The notes below the pieces were generated by a model, which was not told the origin of the DNA, searched no databases, and saw only the letters and a program-made list of their open reading frames with translations. DNA of 64,000 nt from Deltaproteobacteria bacterium (GTDB taxonomy: Bacteria > Myxococcota_A > Polyangia > HGW-17), in the NCBI GenBank assembly GCA_016937155.1, contig JAFGWM010000067.1, positions 35,560 to 99,559 on the forward strand, in the 5' to 3' direction. Made by a program: the position numbers and the translations under genes. This document shows positions 55,470-64,000 of this stretch, one piece after another. Position 1 is the stretch's first letter, and every line of letters starts with the position of its first letter.

Positions 55470-56364
55470 CAATCAAAATATCCCTTATTTTATCAATATC
55501 CATTTGGATGGCGTACTTCAACTGTTCCAAATCACTATATTTTTTTTGTTCCCTTATTTTTTCTACAAATTTAACCCGTAATTTCTCACCATAAATAATT
55601 CCATCAAAATTCAGAATATGAACTTCAAATACTCTGGAGGAATTTTCAAAAATTGTACTTCTGTTTCCAATACTGGCCGCTCCGGAAAATTTCCTGTTAT
55701 CCGAAGTATGTATAAGTACTGCATATACACCATCACCGGGAATAAGTTGCAGCGTTTCCAGATTTACTGTCGGATACCCCAGCTCACTTCCAATTTTTGC
55801 ACCATGAACCACTTCTCCATGAACACAGTATCTTCTCCCAAGTTGACTGGTAGCTTCTAAAATATTTCCACTGGCAATAAAATCCCTTATTCTGGATGAT
55901 GATAATTTCACATTTCCAGTCTTAACGGGTTCCACTCCAATTATCTCAACATGATTACCAAAAAAATTTCTGAGAAAATTTATATCTCCGGTTCTGTCAT
56001 TTCCAAATCTGAAATCGTTACCCACAACAATTTTTTTTACTTCAGATACATTTATCATTCTGGCAAAACCGTCAGGAGTCAGGGATGCTAATTTTCTGTC
56101 AAACTTCACTGTAATCAGAATATCAACTCCAGCCTTCATCAGATATTTGGATTTAAGATCGCTATCAGTAAGAAATTTAAAATCCTCATTAAAAAACAAT
56201 CCAGGATGAGGATCGAATGTCAGAGCTGCCACATTAAGATTCTGTGACTTTGCTGTTTCAATAAGATGCAAATGTCCCGGGTGAACACCATCAAAGTTAC
56301 CGATTACCATAACGAACGGGTCAGATTTCAGGACCTCATCATTAAGAGTATTAACTCTTATCAT
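55456..56364 (-). CDS. ribF: Bifunctional riboflavin kinase / FAD synthetase
   Basis: 302 residues. N-terminal adenylyltransferase domain with GNFDGVHPGHLHLI, TFDPHPG, VGNDFRFG and SSSRIRDFI, and C-terminal flavokinase domain with ELGYPTVNLE and GVYAV. It makes FMN and then FAD from riboflavin. It lies one base after nrdJ and is coupled to the unknown gene downstream. The site is a nucleotide-metabolism operon: nrdJ-ribF-unknown. Confidence 0.95.
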   Translation of the reverse strand: MIRVNTLNDEVLKSDPFVMVIGNFDGVHPGHLHLIETAKSQNLNVAALTFDPHPGLFFNEDFKFLTDSDLKSKYLMKAGVDILITVKFDRKLASLTPDGFARMINVSEVKKIVVGNDFRFGNDRTGDINFLRNFFGNHVEIIGVEPVKTGNVKLSSSRIRDFIASGNILEATSQLGRRYCVHGEVVHGAKIGSELGYPTVNLETLQLIPGDGVYAVLIHTSDNRKFSGAASIGNRSTIFENSSRVFEVHILNFDGIIYGEKLRVKFVEKIREQKKYSDLEQLKYAIQMDIDKIRDILIDDYS

Positions 56365-56365
56365 T

Positions 56366-59035
56366 TCAAGAACATCCAGAAGTAGACCCGCAATTCATAC
56401 ACTTATAACAGGCCCCGTTTCTAACCATCACAAATCCACAATCGGGACAGATAGGAGCATCAGATGAGGGTACATAGTCACCAGTTGCGTGATATTCATT
56501 TTTTTCCGGCAGTGAAAAATCTGTTGTTTCCATAGATGCTGCTTTTATATATCGGGACAATCCCTCTTTACCTCTCACGTAAAGCCACCTGAAAATATAA
56601 TCAAGAAGGCTGCTGGCAACAGGAATTTCAGGATTAGTTGTAATTCCGGATGGTTCAAACCTTGTGTGCATAAACTTTTCACAGAACAGGTTCAACGGGA
56701 CACCATGCTGCAAAGCGATACTTATAGCTATTGAAAAAGCATCCATAAGTCCGCTTATTGTCGAACCCTCCTTGGCCATAGCAATAAATACCTCACCTGG
56801 CTCTCCTTCAGGATAAAAACCAACGGTAAGATATCCCTCATGCCCACCCACTTCAAATTTATGGGTGACACTTAGTCTTTCATCCGGAAGTTTTTTTCTC
56901 ACGAGAGTACTGTCCAGACGTTCAGCAACTGATTTTTCTGAATTATTTTTCTCTTTTCCAAGTGAAAGTGGTTCTGTTCCTTTTGAACCCTCACGATAAA
57001 GAGCAACACTTTTCAAACCCATTTTCCAAGCATCAATATAGATACTGGAAATATCCTCATTGGTTGTATTACCTGGAAGATTCACGGTTTTTGAAATTGC
57101 TCCACTCAGAAATGGCTGAACTGCAGCCATCATATTAAGATGAGCTCTGGGACTGATACTTCTTGTTCCATTGTGGGGTCTCAATGCCGTATCAAAAATA
57201 CCAAGATGATCTTCCTTGAGAGATGGAGCGCCTTCCATGGTGCCATGCTCTTCAAGATGAGAAATAATATCTTTTATTGATTCTTCAGGATATCCAAGTT
57301 TTCTTAATCCTGGAGCCACTGATTTAGTAACCAGCCTTAGTGTACCACCACCCACAAGATGTTTATATATAACCAGAGCAACCATAGGTTCAATTCCAGT
57401 TGAATCACTGTCCATAAGGAAACCAATTGTCCCTGTGGGGGCAAGCAAAGTAACCTGGGCGTTACGGTACCCACTTACATTTCCCAGTTCAAGGGCCTGC
57501 TGCCATTTCTCTATTCCAGTTTTAACAACATTATCAGGAGCATCCTTACCGAATCTTCTGGAATGCTCCATGTGATCAGAAATAACCTTCCGAAATTCAG
57601 TTATATTTTTATGGTACTCTCCAAATGCACCCTTTATCTCTGCAAGTTTAGCACTTTGAATATATGACGCAGCGGTCATGAGAGATGTAATAGCACCTGC
57701 ATAACTTCTACCTCTGGCACTGTCGTAGGGAATACCCAGAGTCATTAAAAGACCACCCAGATTAGTGTAGCCCAAACCCAATGGTCTGAATTTTTTACTA
57801 TTTTCAGTTATCCTGTCTGTGGGATAACTGGCACGATCAACAATTATCTCCATTGCAGTGATAAAGAGATTACTGGCTTCAACAAAAGAACTCTCATCAA
57901 AAGTTCCATCTGCCTTTAAAAATTTCAGCAGATTCAGGGAAGCAAGGTTACAGGCACTCTCATCAATGAACATAAATTCACTGCATGGATTTGAAGCGTT
58001 AATTCTGCCTGAATTAGGACATGTATGCCATTTGTTTATAGTGGTATCAAACTGAAGCCCCGGATCCCCACATTTATGTGCAGCAGTTACTATTTTTTCC
58101 CAGATATCTCTGGCTTTCACAACATCAAGAGTTTTTCCGTTTGTAACAGCTTTCAATTCCCATTCGGAATCAGATATCACCGCTTCCATAAACCTGTCGG
58201 AAACTCTAACACTGTGGTTAGCATTCTGAAAATATACACTGGACCAGGCTTCACCGTCAAAGGATCCGTCATATCCTTCCCTGACAAGAGCCCTGGCTTT
58301 GTCCTCTTCAATAATTTTAGAATCAATGAATTCAAATATATCAGGATGGGTATCATTAAGAATAACCATCTTTGCAGCTCTACGTGTTTTACCGCCACTT
58401 TTAATTACTCCGGCAAAACTATCAAATCCCTTCATAAAACAAACCGGTCCACTGGCGTTTCCACCACCGGACAGATTTTCCCTGGAACTTCTGAGTGATG
58501 AGAAATTAATTCCGCTTCCGGATCCACCCTTGAAAATCATCGCTTCAGTTTTTGCCAGATCAAGAATTGACTCAAGATCATCATCCACTTTCAGGATGAA
58601 ACAGGCACTGCCTTGAGGTTTTTCCTCTACGCCTACATTGAACCACACTGGAGAATTAAATGCACCGTATTGATTGACACAAAGCCATGTCAATTCATCC
58701 CGAAAAACATCACCATCCTCCCGAGTAAAATATCCATCTTCAATTCCCCATTCAGTAATAGTTGCACATACCCTGTCAATGAGGTCTTCAATACTTTTTT
58801 CACGCTCGGGGCTATCCACGTTACCTCTGAAATATTTTTGTGAGGCTATGGTAAAGGCGAGATCAGACCATTCCTGAGGAACTCTGATATTTCTCTGTTC
58901 AAAAACAGCCTTTCCATCTGTTCCCATCAGGACAGCATCCCGAAAATTCCAACTGATCTGGTCAAATGGTTTTACTGCTTCTGAACTGAAAAACCGGTTT
59001 ATTTTAAGAGTTTTGTTTTCCTGATTCTGTTCCAT
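56366..59035 (-). CDS. nrdJ: Vitamin B12-dependent (class II) ribonucleotide reductase
   Basis: 889 residues, the long type. Recognised from FNSPVWFNVG, FKGGSGSGINFS, the active-site NPCSEFMFIDESACNLASLNL region, and LAPTGTIGFLMDSDSTGIEP. It carries the C-terminal TSCPD-like domain (about 740-830) and a terminal zinc-ribbon-like Cys set (CPDCGFVM, CYKCMNCG). It reduces ribonucleotides to deoxyribonucleotides using adenosylcobalamin and works with or without oxygen. No B12 riboswitch or clear NrdR boxes were found upstream. Confidence 0.96.
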   Translation of the reverse strand: MEQNQENKTLKINRFFSSEAVKPFDQISWNFRDAVLMGTDGKAVFEQRNIRVPQEWSDLAFTIASQKYFRGNVDSPEREKSIEDLIDRVCATITEWGIEDGYFTREDGDVFRDELTWLCVNQYGAFNSPVWFNVGVEEKPQGSACFILKVDDDLESILDLAKTEAMIFKGGSGSGINFSSLRSSRENLSGGGNASGPVCFMKGFDSFAGVIKSGGKTRRAAKMVILNDTHPDIFEFIDSKIIEEDKARALVREGYDGSFDGEAWSSVYFQNANHSVRVSDRFMEAVISDSEWELKAVTNGKTLDVVKARDIWEKIVTAAHKCGDPGLQFDTTINKWHTCPNSGRINASNPCSEFMFIDESACNLASLNLLKFLKADGTFDESSFVEASNLFITAMEIIVDRASYPTDRITENSKKFRPLGLGYTNLGGLLMTLGIPYDSARGRSYAGAITSLMTAASYIQSAKLAEIKGAFGEYHKNITEFRKVISDHMEHSRRFGKDAPDNVVKTGIEKWQQALELGNVSGYRNAQVTLLAPTGTIGFLMDSDSTGIEPMVALVIYKHLVGGGTLRLVTKSVAPGLRKLGYPEESIKDIISHLEEHGTMEGAPSLKEDHLGIFDTALRPHNGTRSISPRAHLNMMAAVQPFLSGAISKTVNLPGNTTNEDISSIYIDAWKMGLKSVALYREGSKGTEPLSLGKEKNNSEKSVAERLDSTLVRKKLPDERLSVTHKFEVGGHEGYLTVGFYPEGEPGEVFIAMAKEGSTISGLMDAFSIAISIALQHGVPLNLFCEKFMHTRFEPSGITTNPEIPVASSLLDYIFRWLYVRGKEGLSRYIKAASMETTDFSLPEKNEYHATGDYVPSSDAPICPDCGFVMVRNGACYKCMNCGSTSGCS

Positions 59036-59350
59036 TATCTCACCATTATTTATACGAGAGTTATATATCCCGTACTATATTTACTAATTGAAGGATGCAA
59101 GGACGTAAAGTTAATTTTCTAAGGTATTGAAAATGTAATTTTTATCCCTTTAACAGAAAACAGGGTACAAAACATTTCTTTTTCGTACCCTCAGGATATC
59201 CATTGACTTATTTTTGTGTTTTTAGTTTAAATCACTGTTATATAAGCTGTTTTTGCATATCCTTGTTTCCATGTAAAATATTCAGGAATACACACCTGGA
59301 TTAACAGGTTCTGGTGTCATGGAAATTTTTCATTAACCGGAGTGTTTTTA
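59036..59350. other. Divergent intergenic region with an AGGGTAC/GTACCCT inverted repeat
   Basis: 315 bases between nrdJ (minus) and the zinc-ribbon membrane protein (plus). AGGGTAC (59162-59168) and GTACCCT (59185-59191) form a seven-base inverted repeat with a 16-base spacer, with no T run, so more like a bipartite operator than a terminator. A weak candidate promoter for the plus gene is TTGACT (59203-59208), 17 bases, TTTAAA (59226-59231). No cobalamin-riboswitch landmark (GCCACTG box) is present. Confidence 0.35.
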
Positions 59351-60811
59351 ATGAAATATATGTGTACAAGTTGTTCAAATATTTTTGATGAACCATCCGA
59401 AGGTGATCTCAGATGTCCCGAGTGCCTCAGAAAAAAAGGACTGATCGTATGGGATGGACCTGAAAAACCTGGATTCAATAAAAGAAAATTAATTTTTTTC
59501 GGTATACTGTTCATTATTGCAGCAGCATCAATTGCTGCTTTTTTCATTATAAAAAAGAAAAGCCCTTCCCGGAGAGAAAGCAACTCTATTATCTTTAACG
59601 TTGATATCAATAATATCAATCAGGCTACAGGTTATAACTTCAATGAAAAAGATAATCCCTTTCATTGTGGGGAAAACTGCCAAAAACTTTCCAGCAGAAT
59701 ACATAAAACCGAGGATGTTTTTCGGTTGATAAAAGCAAATTCCACTGAAAGATATTCTTCTGAAATAAAAGGAAATCTGGCCACAGCAGAAGAACTGTCT
59801 GAAAAAATAAATAAAAATAAAAATAAAATATCTGCAACATCTCTGGAGTGGAGTATCCTCGCCGGGGTTTTAATCAAAAAATCTTTAAACATTCCTTTTG
59901 AAATAATTGAATTTGAAAAATCCAGTGGGAAATATACTTCCAATAGTATCTGCAATGGTAACTTTGCAGTTAAAATTCAGGGAGAAAAAGAAGAATCTGA
60001 ATTAAAAGATTTGCTGGCTTTACACAGTAATATCAGTGGAGAAAAAATTATCAGTCCAAAACAGGTTTTTGCAAGATTCCATGCATTAAAGGGTATAAGG
60101 ATTAGAAGCAGGGTAAATAATGAATGGGAGTTTCTCTATCCACCATCAATGGTAAGCGGTAGAATCACTGATTCTGAAAATGATAAAACGCTTAAACTTC
60201 TGGTAAGTCTCGAAAAACTTGACTCTTCCTCTCCAATGATTCAGGGATGCATGCTGTGGTTTGGACTCGAGGCTAAAATGCCATCATTAATTCGAAAATA
60301 TTCCCGCCTTCTGGAAAGTAACTCGAATTCTCTTGCCACCAGAGCAATGATACTAACAGCAGCTCTGGCAACCGGTAATATGACCAGAAAATTCAAAACT
60401 TCTGAGTTCGAAAACAACAGACTTCTCCCTCTAGCGGTACTATACAAAGCTTACACCGGTGAAAATATACAGAAAAACTTTCTACAGACAATCGTCAGTT
60501 CAAAAGACTCAGGCGGAATATATGCGGTAATCCTGTACCATATGACCCGAAGGAAAAAGGAGCACTATGCCAGAGTTATAGAACTGATAGATAAATATTT
60601 TCCAAAACCCCTCAGGTGGAATACTGAAATGCTTTTTACTGCAAGTCTTGAACTGTCCAATTTTGCCCGTTGTAGGGAAATAATAGCTTTTATAAAAAAG
60701 GAACAGCCAAATTCAACTCTGGCAAAACATTATGAGCATATGTTAAATACAAAAATAAAATCCAGTTCTACTGAGTCAATAAAAAATACTGAAAATAATA
60801 AAAAAATTTAA
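59351..60811 (+). CDS. Zinc-ribbon transmembrane protein of unknown function
   Basis: 486 residues from ATG 59351, with GGAG eight bases upstream (GTG 59342 is the longer option). N-terminal zinc ribbon (C-x2-C-x13-C-x2-C, Cys5, 8, 22, 25), one membrane helix (about 47-67), and a large C-terminal domain of about 420 residues with a predicted helical, TPR-like second half (LLPLAVLYKAY, GGIYAVILYHMTRR). The N-terminal layout is like that of the two Ser/Thr kinases in the window, but there is no kinase domain. No family recognised. Confidence 0.72.
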   Translation: MKYMCTSCSNIFDEPSEGDLRCPECLRKKGLIVWDGPEKPGFNKRKLIFFGILFIIAAASIAAFFIIKKKSPSRRESNSIIFNVDINNINQATGYNFNEKDNPFHCGENCQKLSSRIHKTEDVFRLIKANSTERYSSEIKGNLATAEELSEKINKNKNKISATSLEWSILAGVLIKKSLNIPFEIIEFEKSSGKYTSNSICNGNFAVKIQGEKEESELKDLLALHSNISGEKIISPKQVFARFHALKGIRIRSRVNNEWEFLYPPSMVSGRITDSENDKTLKLLVSLEKLDSSSPMIQGCMLWFGLEAKMPSLIRKYSRLLESNSNSLATRAMILTAALATGNMTRKFKTSEFENNRLLPLAVLYKAYTGENIQKNFLQTIVSSKDSGGIYAVILYHMTRRKKEHYARVIELIDKYFPKPLRWNTEMLFTASLELSNFARCREIIAFIKKEQPNSTLAKHYEHMLNTKIKSSSTESIKNTENNKKI

Positions 60812-60901
60812 AAAATTATTAATTAATATTTAGTGATATGGGCATATGAGCCACCTTATTTCCTAAGTTTACGAAAGTAGTAAGTATTTTCATTTTTATT
60901 A

Positions 60902-60929
60902 TTGACATTTCAGTTTTCCACATTACTAT
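60902..60929 (+). promoter_or_regulatory. Candidate promoter for the orphan basic protein gene
   Basis: Perfect TTGACA (60902-60907), 16-base spacer, TACTAT (60924-60929) in an AT-rich 186-base gap. The start near 60936 gives a leader of about 60 bases with AAGGAG six bases before ATG 60998. Confidence 0.5.
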
Positions 60930-60997
60930 TGTTGCTAATGAATTATTATTCGATTTATTTATTCACTGATATATTATTTTAAAAAAAGGAGTTTTCA

Positions 60998-61516
60998 ATG
61001 AGTGACCTTAATTTTGATGAAATATTTGCTAAGGTAAAAGAGAAAGTAAACTACTCAAAACATGATACTATTGAGTTTCTCAGGAGAATGCTTTCACCAA
61101 TTATGGATAAACCATTTGACTCTGTATTCAGCACTGATGCTGTTGATGCAATCAAGCCTCATCTTAAGGGAAACATGGCTACTCATCTCAACAGAATAAC
61201 AATCAGTGATCTTTTCAGTATTGCTCACGGTGGAAGACCATCAACCACAAGACTGCGCCGTGCCAGATCCACTGCTCCAATTGATTATGAATATGTTATG
61301 AAGCTTCTGGTGGACTTCCTTGGAAACGGAAAAACTGCAAGTGCTAGCGAAATTAAGGGACATCTTAAATCAAGTTCCAATATCAAAATGACAACCGGAC
61401 AGTGGCAGTCCTTCAGAAAAAAACTCCCTCTAAAAGTAGGTAGTTTCAACTGGGATCTTGAAAAAGTCGGTGGTGATAAAGCTCAGACCAGATGGAAAAT
61501 AATTAAGGTTAAATAA
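60998..61516 (+). CDS. Orphan basic protein of unknown function
   Basis: 172 residues with a good ribosome binding site and its own promoter candidate. No signal peptide or membrane helix. The first 70 residues are mixed helical, then a basic segment HGGRPSTTRLRRARS (about 78-92) resembles a DNA- or RNA-contacting arm, and the C-terminal 70 residues (YEYVMKLLVDFLGNGKTASASEIKGHL to the end) look like a winged-helix-type fold with a Lys-rich finish. Nucleic-acid binding is inferred from charge only. No family recognised. Confidence 0.65.
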   Translation: MSDLNFDEIFAKVKEKVNYSKHDTIEFLRRMLSPIMDKPFDSVFSTDAVDAIKPHLKGNMATHLNRITISDLFSIAHGGRPSTTRLRRARSTAPIDYEYVMKLLVDFLGNGKTASASEIKGHLKSSSNIKMTTGQWQSFRKKLPLKVGSFNWDLEKVGGDKAQTRWKIIKVK

Positions 61517-61613
61517 TTACCCACCTTTTGTGATCACTGTCACACCCACGGTTTCTTCAGTGAATTATTCAGTAAATAATTGCCAGATATACAGAGTTGG
61601 TAATTTTAGTGAT

Positions 61614-62348
61614 TTAGTCACAGTTACAGGGGTTTGTGGGATCATCTGTCGTACAGCCACCGGATACTGAACCCTCTCCGAAATCCTCAACACACTTAAT
61701 ATCACAATCCGTGTATGTATAGTCATAACCAGACTCTGTACAGATTGCAACACTCTCCTCATCAGGACAGAGGAAGTCACCTGGTGTGCATATCGGCATA
61801 TCACCATCAATTATTTCAAATTCACAATTGCAGGGGTTTTCTGTATTTTCGTCGGTGCAGCCCTGATAACTGATATATCCTATACCATACACAGATGCAC
61901 AGTAATCGTTGCACTGCCTGTAATCGTAGTATCCGAAATCCTCAGTTTCAGTGACGCAATACTTAATACTGTCATCTCCGGTGCACATAAAATCGCCTGG
62001 ATCACATGTTTCAACCATGCCATCGAGAATATCATATTCACAGTAACATGGATTTTCTGCATCAGGGTTACATTCAGCACTCAACAAAGGGGCACTTCCA
62101 TCATCACAATAATCCCAGCAATCCACATATCTGGGTTCTTCATTTTCAACACAGATTTCAGTTACAGATGCCGTATCACATCTGGCTCCCTCAACTTCAC
62201 AGACTTTTTCTTCAAAAAGTACATTACAACCCGTTGCAACTACTCCCAGTGATAAAGCTCCAATAAGCCCAGAAAAAACTTTTCTAGCTGGAAATGAGGG
62301 GGTTTTTCTATTGGAATGAGACAATTTAAAACCGTTTGTTTTTTTCAT
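61614..62348 (-). CDS. Cys-rich lipoprotein with three repeated modules
   Basis: 244 residues. A long N-region with basic residues, a hydrophobic stretch and lipobox VATGC (about Cys41). The mature protein has three copies of a roughly 60-residue module ending in (E/D)NPC-(Y/N)-C-(E/D), each with about six Cys and a T/CxPGDFxC start (TCDPGDFMC, ICTPGDFLC). This repeat form is familiar from Myxococcota-type surface lipoproteins. It ends 97 bases from the convergent orphan gene. Function unknown. Confidence 0.75.
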   Translation of the reverse strand: MKKTNGFKLSHSNRKTPSFPARKVFSGLIGALSLGVVATGCNVLFEEKVCEVEGARCDTASVTEICVENEEPRYVDCWDYCDDGSAPLLSAECNPDAENPCYCEYDILDGMVETCDPGDFMCTGDDSIKYCVTETEDFGYYDYRQCNDYCASVYGIGYISYQGCTDENTENPCNCEFEIIDGDMPICTPGDFLCPDEESVAICTESGYDYTYTDCDIKCVEDFGEGSVSGGCTTDDPTNPCNCD

Positions 62349-62484
62349 TTTTTCTTCTCCATCATAAGCTAAGGTGGAATTTTTATTCCCGGTTAATATT
62401 ATTGAGATTATCCCTGAAATAGATTATAGCCTCACTAAGCATCACTGCCACATTTTTTTAAAGTTTTTTTTTAAAAGGTAAAGC

Positions 62485-63444
62485 ATGCAAAGCAACTTCA
62501 AATTTCTAATTACTCTGATTTTTGTCTTAAGTTCATGTGATGACAGTCAGAATCTGATTACTCCGGATGACGGACGTGATTGGCAGAATCTAACTGAAAA
62601 CGCACCGTGGTCCCCTAGAGCGGGACATGTACTTTCAGTATCTGAAAACGGCATCGCCTATATATCCGGAGGTTTTGAAAACAATAATGGAACACCTACA
62701 GCTCTTTCTGAAGTATGGTCAACTGATGATGGATATCACTGGTCATTAGTTTCAGGCAATTCTCCCTGGGCTGGAAGAACATCACACTGCAGTTTGTGGT
62801 TTAAAAACAGGTTTTATATTATTGCAGGAAATAATGACAGTGATTACTTCAACGATGTCTGGGTATCAGATAATGGAATTTCATGGGAAGACATAACTCC
62901 CCAAAATGCCTTCGGTGAAAGAAAAGGAATGACATGCACTGTTTTTAATGACGCCATCTGGATGATTGGGGGTGTTGATTACGATGGGCTGAATGAAATC
63001 TGGAAATCCACAGATGGAATTTCGTGGGAAAAAATGACAGATCCACCATTTTCACCAAGATCTCATCATTCAGCATTCATTTACAAAGGAAGAATGTGGA
63101 TTTCAGGAGGTAGTGTCTATACCAGTGCTTATCTATCAGACACCTGGTCAACACCCGATGGAGTCAACTGGACCTATGAAGGAGAATTACCTCAGAGTGT
63201 ATACGGTCACTGCACAGTCACCGGTGGGGCAGGGATCTTTACTATTGGAGGAAATGGCAACACTGATACTATCTTACATTCTATTGACGGCAAGCAATGG
63301 GAAACTATTGATGGTCAGAATTTACCGGGAGCTAGAAATTACCACAGCTGTGCAGTACTGTCTGGCCATTTCCTCGTTACTGGTGGTTCATATACTGAGA
63401 ACCTTGCCATCTACCTCAGAAATGATGTATGGATCTCCCGTTAA
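62485..63444 (+). CDS. Kelch-repeat lipoprotein
   Basis: 319 residues. Lipobox LSSC (Cys15), then about five to six Kelch-type beta-propeller blades, for example WSPRAGHVLSV, WAGRTSHCSLWFKNRFYIIAG, VWMIGG-type motifs, FSPRSHHSAFIYKGRMWISGG and LPGARNYHSCAVLSGHFLVTGG. Kelch propellers bind proteins or sugars. AAAAGG lies upstream of the start. It ends six bases from the convergent Cys-rich gene. Confidence 0.85.
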   Translation: MQSNFKFLITLIFVLSSCDDSQNLITPDDGRDWQNLTENAPWSPRAGHVLSVSENGIAYISGGFENNNGTPTALSEVWSTDDGYHWSLVSGNSPWAGRTSHCSLWFKNRFYIIAGNNDSDYFNDVWVSDNGISWEDITPQNAFGERKGMTCTVFNDAIWMIGGVDYDGLNEIWKSTDGISWEKMTDPPFSPRSHHSAFIYKGRMWISGGSVYTSAYLSDTWSTPDGVNWTYEGELPQSVYGHCTVTGGAGIFTIGGNGNTDTILHSIDGKQWETIDGQNLPGARNYHSCAVLSGHFLVTGGSYTENLAIYLRNDVWISR

Positions 63445-63450
63445 ATAAAT

Positions 63451-64000
63451 TTATTGAGGCCAGCATAAACCCCATGATGTATTGGTTATATAACTCCAAT
63501 CTGTAAAGGCTGTACACTGTGTTCCATCGGGACATTCCTCTATTATTCCTGGATAACACAATTGAAAACAAGTGCTGGAATACCCTGAATCACTGCAGTA
63601 AAGACCCATTTCACAACTATCTGGTGAAGAGCAGTAATCGTTAAGCCTTACATTTCCCGCAGTCTCATAACATCTGGCAACAAAACCATCTGTTTTATCA
63701 ACATAACAGACACCTGAGTCACATGGTATTCCAGTAAACGGATCACATTCCCCGCAATAGCTTTCACCAAAACAACCCTCATCCAGACAGTCAATTCCCG
63801 AATTACCGTTGTTATCTTGTGCATCATCACATATTTCAGGAGAACAGATAATTTCATTCACACAGTCCGGATCATCGCAGTCTGCATAACTGTCTCCATC
63901 ATCATCCTCTCCATTGTCACAGATTTCTGAGGGCACCGTATTACAGATCTGATGTGAAAAACAGTCCTGATCATCACAGTCAATATAACTGTCTCCATCA
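63451..64000 (-). CDS. Cys-rich, MopE-like metal-binding-motif protein, C-terminal part
   Basis: The frame is open to the window edge, so the start is outside; about 183 residues are visible. It has successive units of the kind ICDNGEDDDGDSYADCDDPDC (three visible, with a first partly seen as DGDSYIDCDDQDC), then a C-terminal Cys-rich module (CSSPDSCEMGLYC, CYPGIIEECPDGTQC). The Asp-rich DxDxDG-like repeats are the putative metal-binding motif of MopE-type proteins. Probably exported with disulfides and calcium binding (inference). The GTG at 63936 is internal to a unit and is not the start. Confidence 0.8.
   Translation of the reverse strand, partial: DGDSYIDCDDQDCFSHQICNTVPSEICDNGEDDDGDSYADCDDPDCVNEIICSPEICDDAQDNNGNSGIDCLDEGCFGESYCGECDPFTGIPCDSGVCYVDKTDGFVARCYETAGNVRLNDYCSSPDSCEMGLYCSDSGYSSTCFQLCYPGIIEECPDGTQCTAFTDWSYITNTSWGLCWPQ

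Noticed and set aside
59036..59350. Cobalamin riboswitch or NrdR boxes upstream of nrdJ
   Set aside because: No B12-box landmark and no ACACTATAT-type pair could be found on either strand.

Overview
The window is a compact, visibly AT-rich (roughly 40% GC by eye) Gram-negative chromosome segment. Its family mix points to a deltaproteobacterial or Myxococcota-like lineage. The pointers are a giant TPR protein with a degenerate peptidase-like tail, two zinc-ribbon serine/threonine kinases, a TIGR04563-like ribbon-helix-helix protein, and many Cys-rich lipoproteins with Asn/Thr spacers or MopE-like DNG-DDDGD motifs. Assignment below phylum is not possible from the sequence alone. No mobile element, phage, CRISPR array or rRNA was seen.

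Layout. 1-617: tail of a histidine kinase. 884-11386: a TPR protein of about 3,500 residues, followed by a tiny lipoprotein. 11695-14009: kamD-kamE, a B12/PLP lysine 5,6-aminomutase. 14110-16211: an RNase Y-like protein and a small membrane protein. 16319-17330 (minus): tRNA-Val, tRNA-Asp, rsfS, rlmH behind one strong promoter. 17625-19927: two tandem CNNM/CBS transporters. 19941-29068 (minus): an apparent eight-gene operon: Ser/Thr kinase, TPR protein, double cNMP-binding protein, outer-membrane protein, MtaB-like methylthiotransferase, isochorismatase-like hydrolase, TrxR-like flavoprotein, RlmN-like radical SAM protein. 29448-31309: TolC-like protein and TatB. 31373-34393: gnd-pgl-zwf, the whole oxidative pentose phosphate branch. 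34418-36471 (minus): nifU-nifS iron-sulfur assembly. 36658-37881 (minus): a ribbon-helix-helix protein and gpsA. 38041-40478: NifX-like protein, receiver protein, outer-membrane protein. 40481-43606 (minus): kinase-ATPase-TPR signalling protein. 43739-46163 (minus): PQ-loop-like protein and modABC molybdate transporter. 47345-51107: murF-alr fusion and ackA. 51111-54754 (minus): duplicated Cys-rich lipoproteins and a propeller lipoprotein. 54924-59035 (minus): nrdJ, ribF and an unknown gene. 59351-64000: zinc-ribbon membrane protein, an orphan basic protein, and Cys-rich or Kelch surface lipoproteins.

Themes. Two B12-dependent enzymes (KamDE, NrdJ), a NIF-type Fe-S system, molybdate uptake and acetate kinase fit an anaerobic or microaerobic metabolism (inference). 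Genes are tightly packed: several convergent pairs are separated by only 2-6 bases, and many operon neighbours overlap by 4-26 bases. The least explained unit is the 19.9-29.1 kb operon. It joins kinase and cyclic-nucleotide signalling proteins to two radical SAM proteins and two redox/hydrolase enzymes, and its RlmN-like member lacks a residue needed by classical RlmN.
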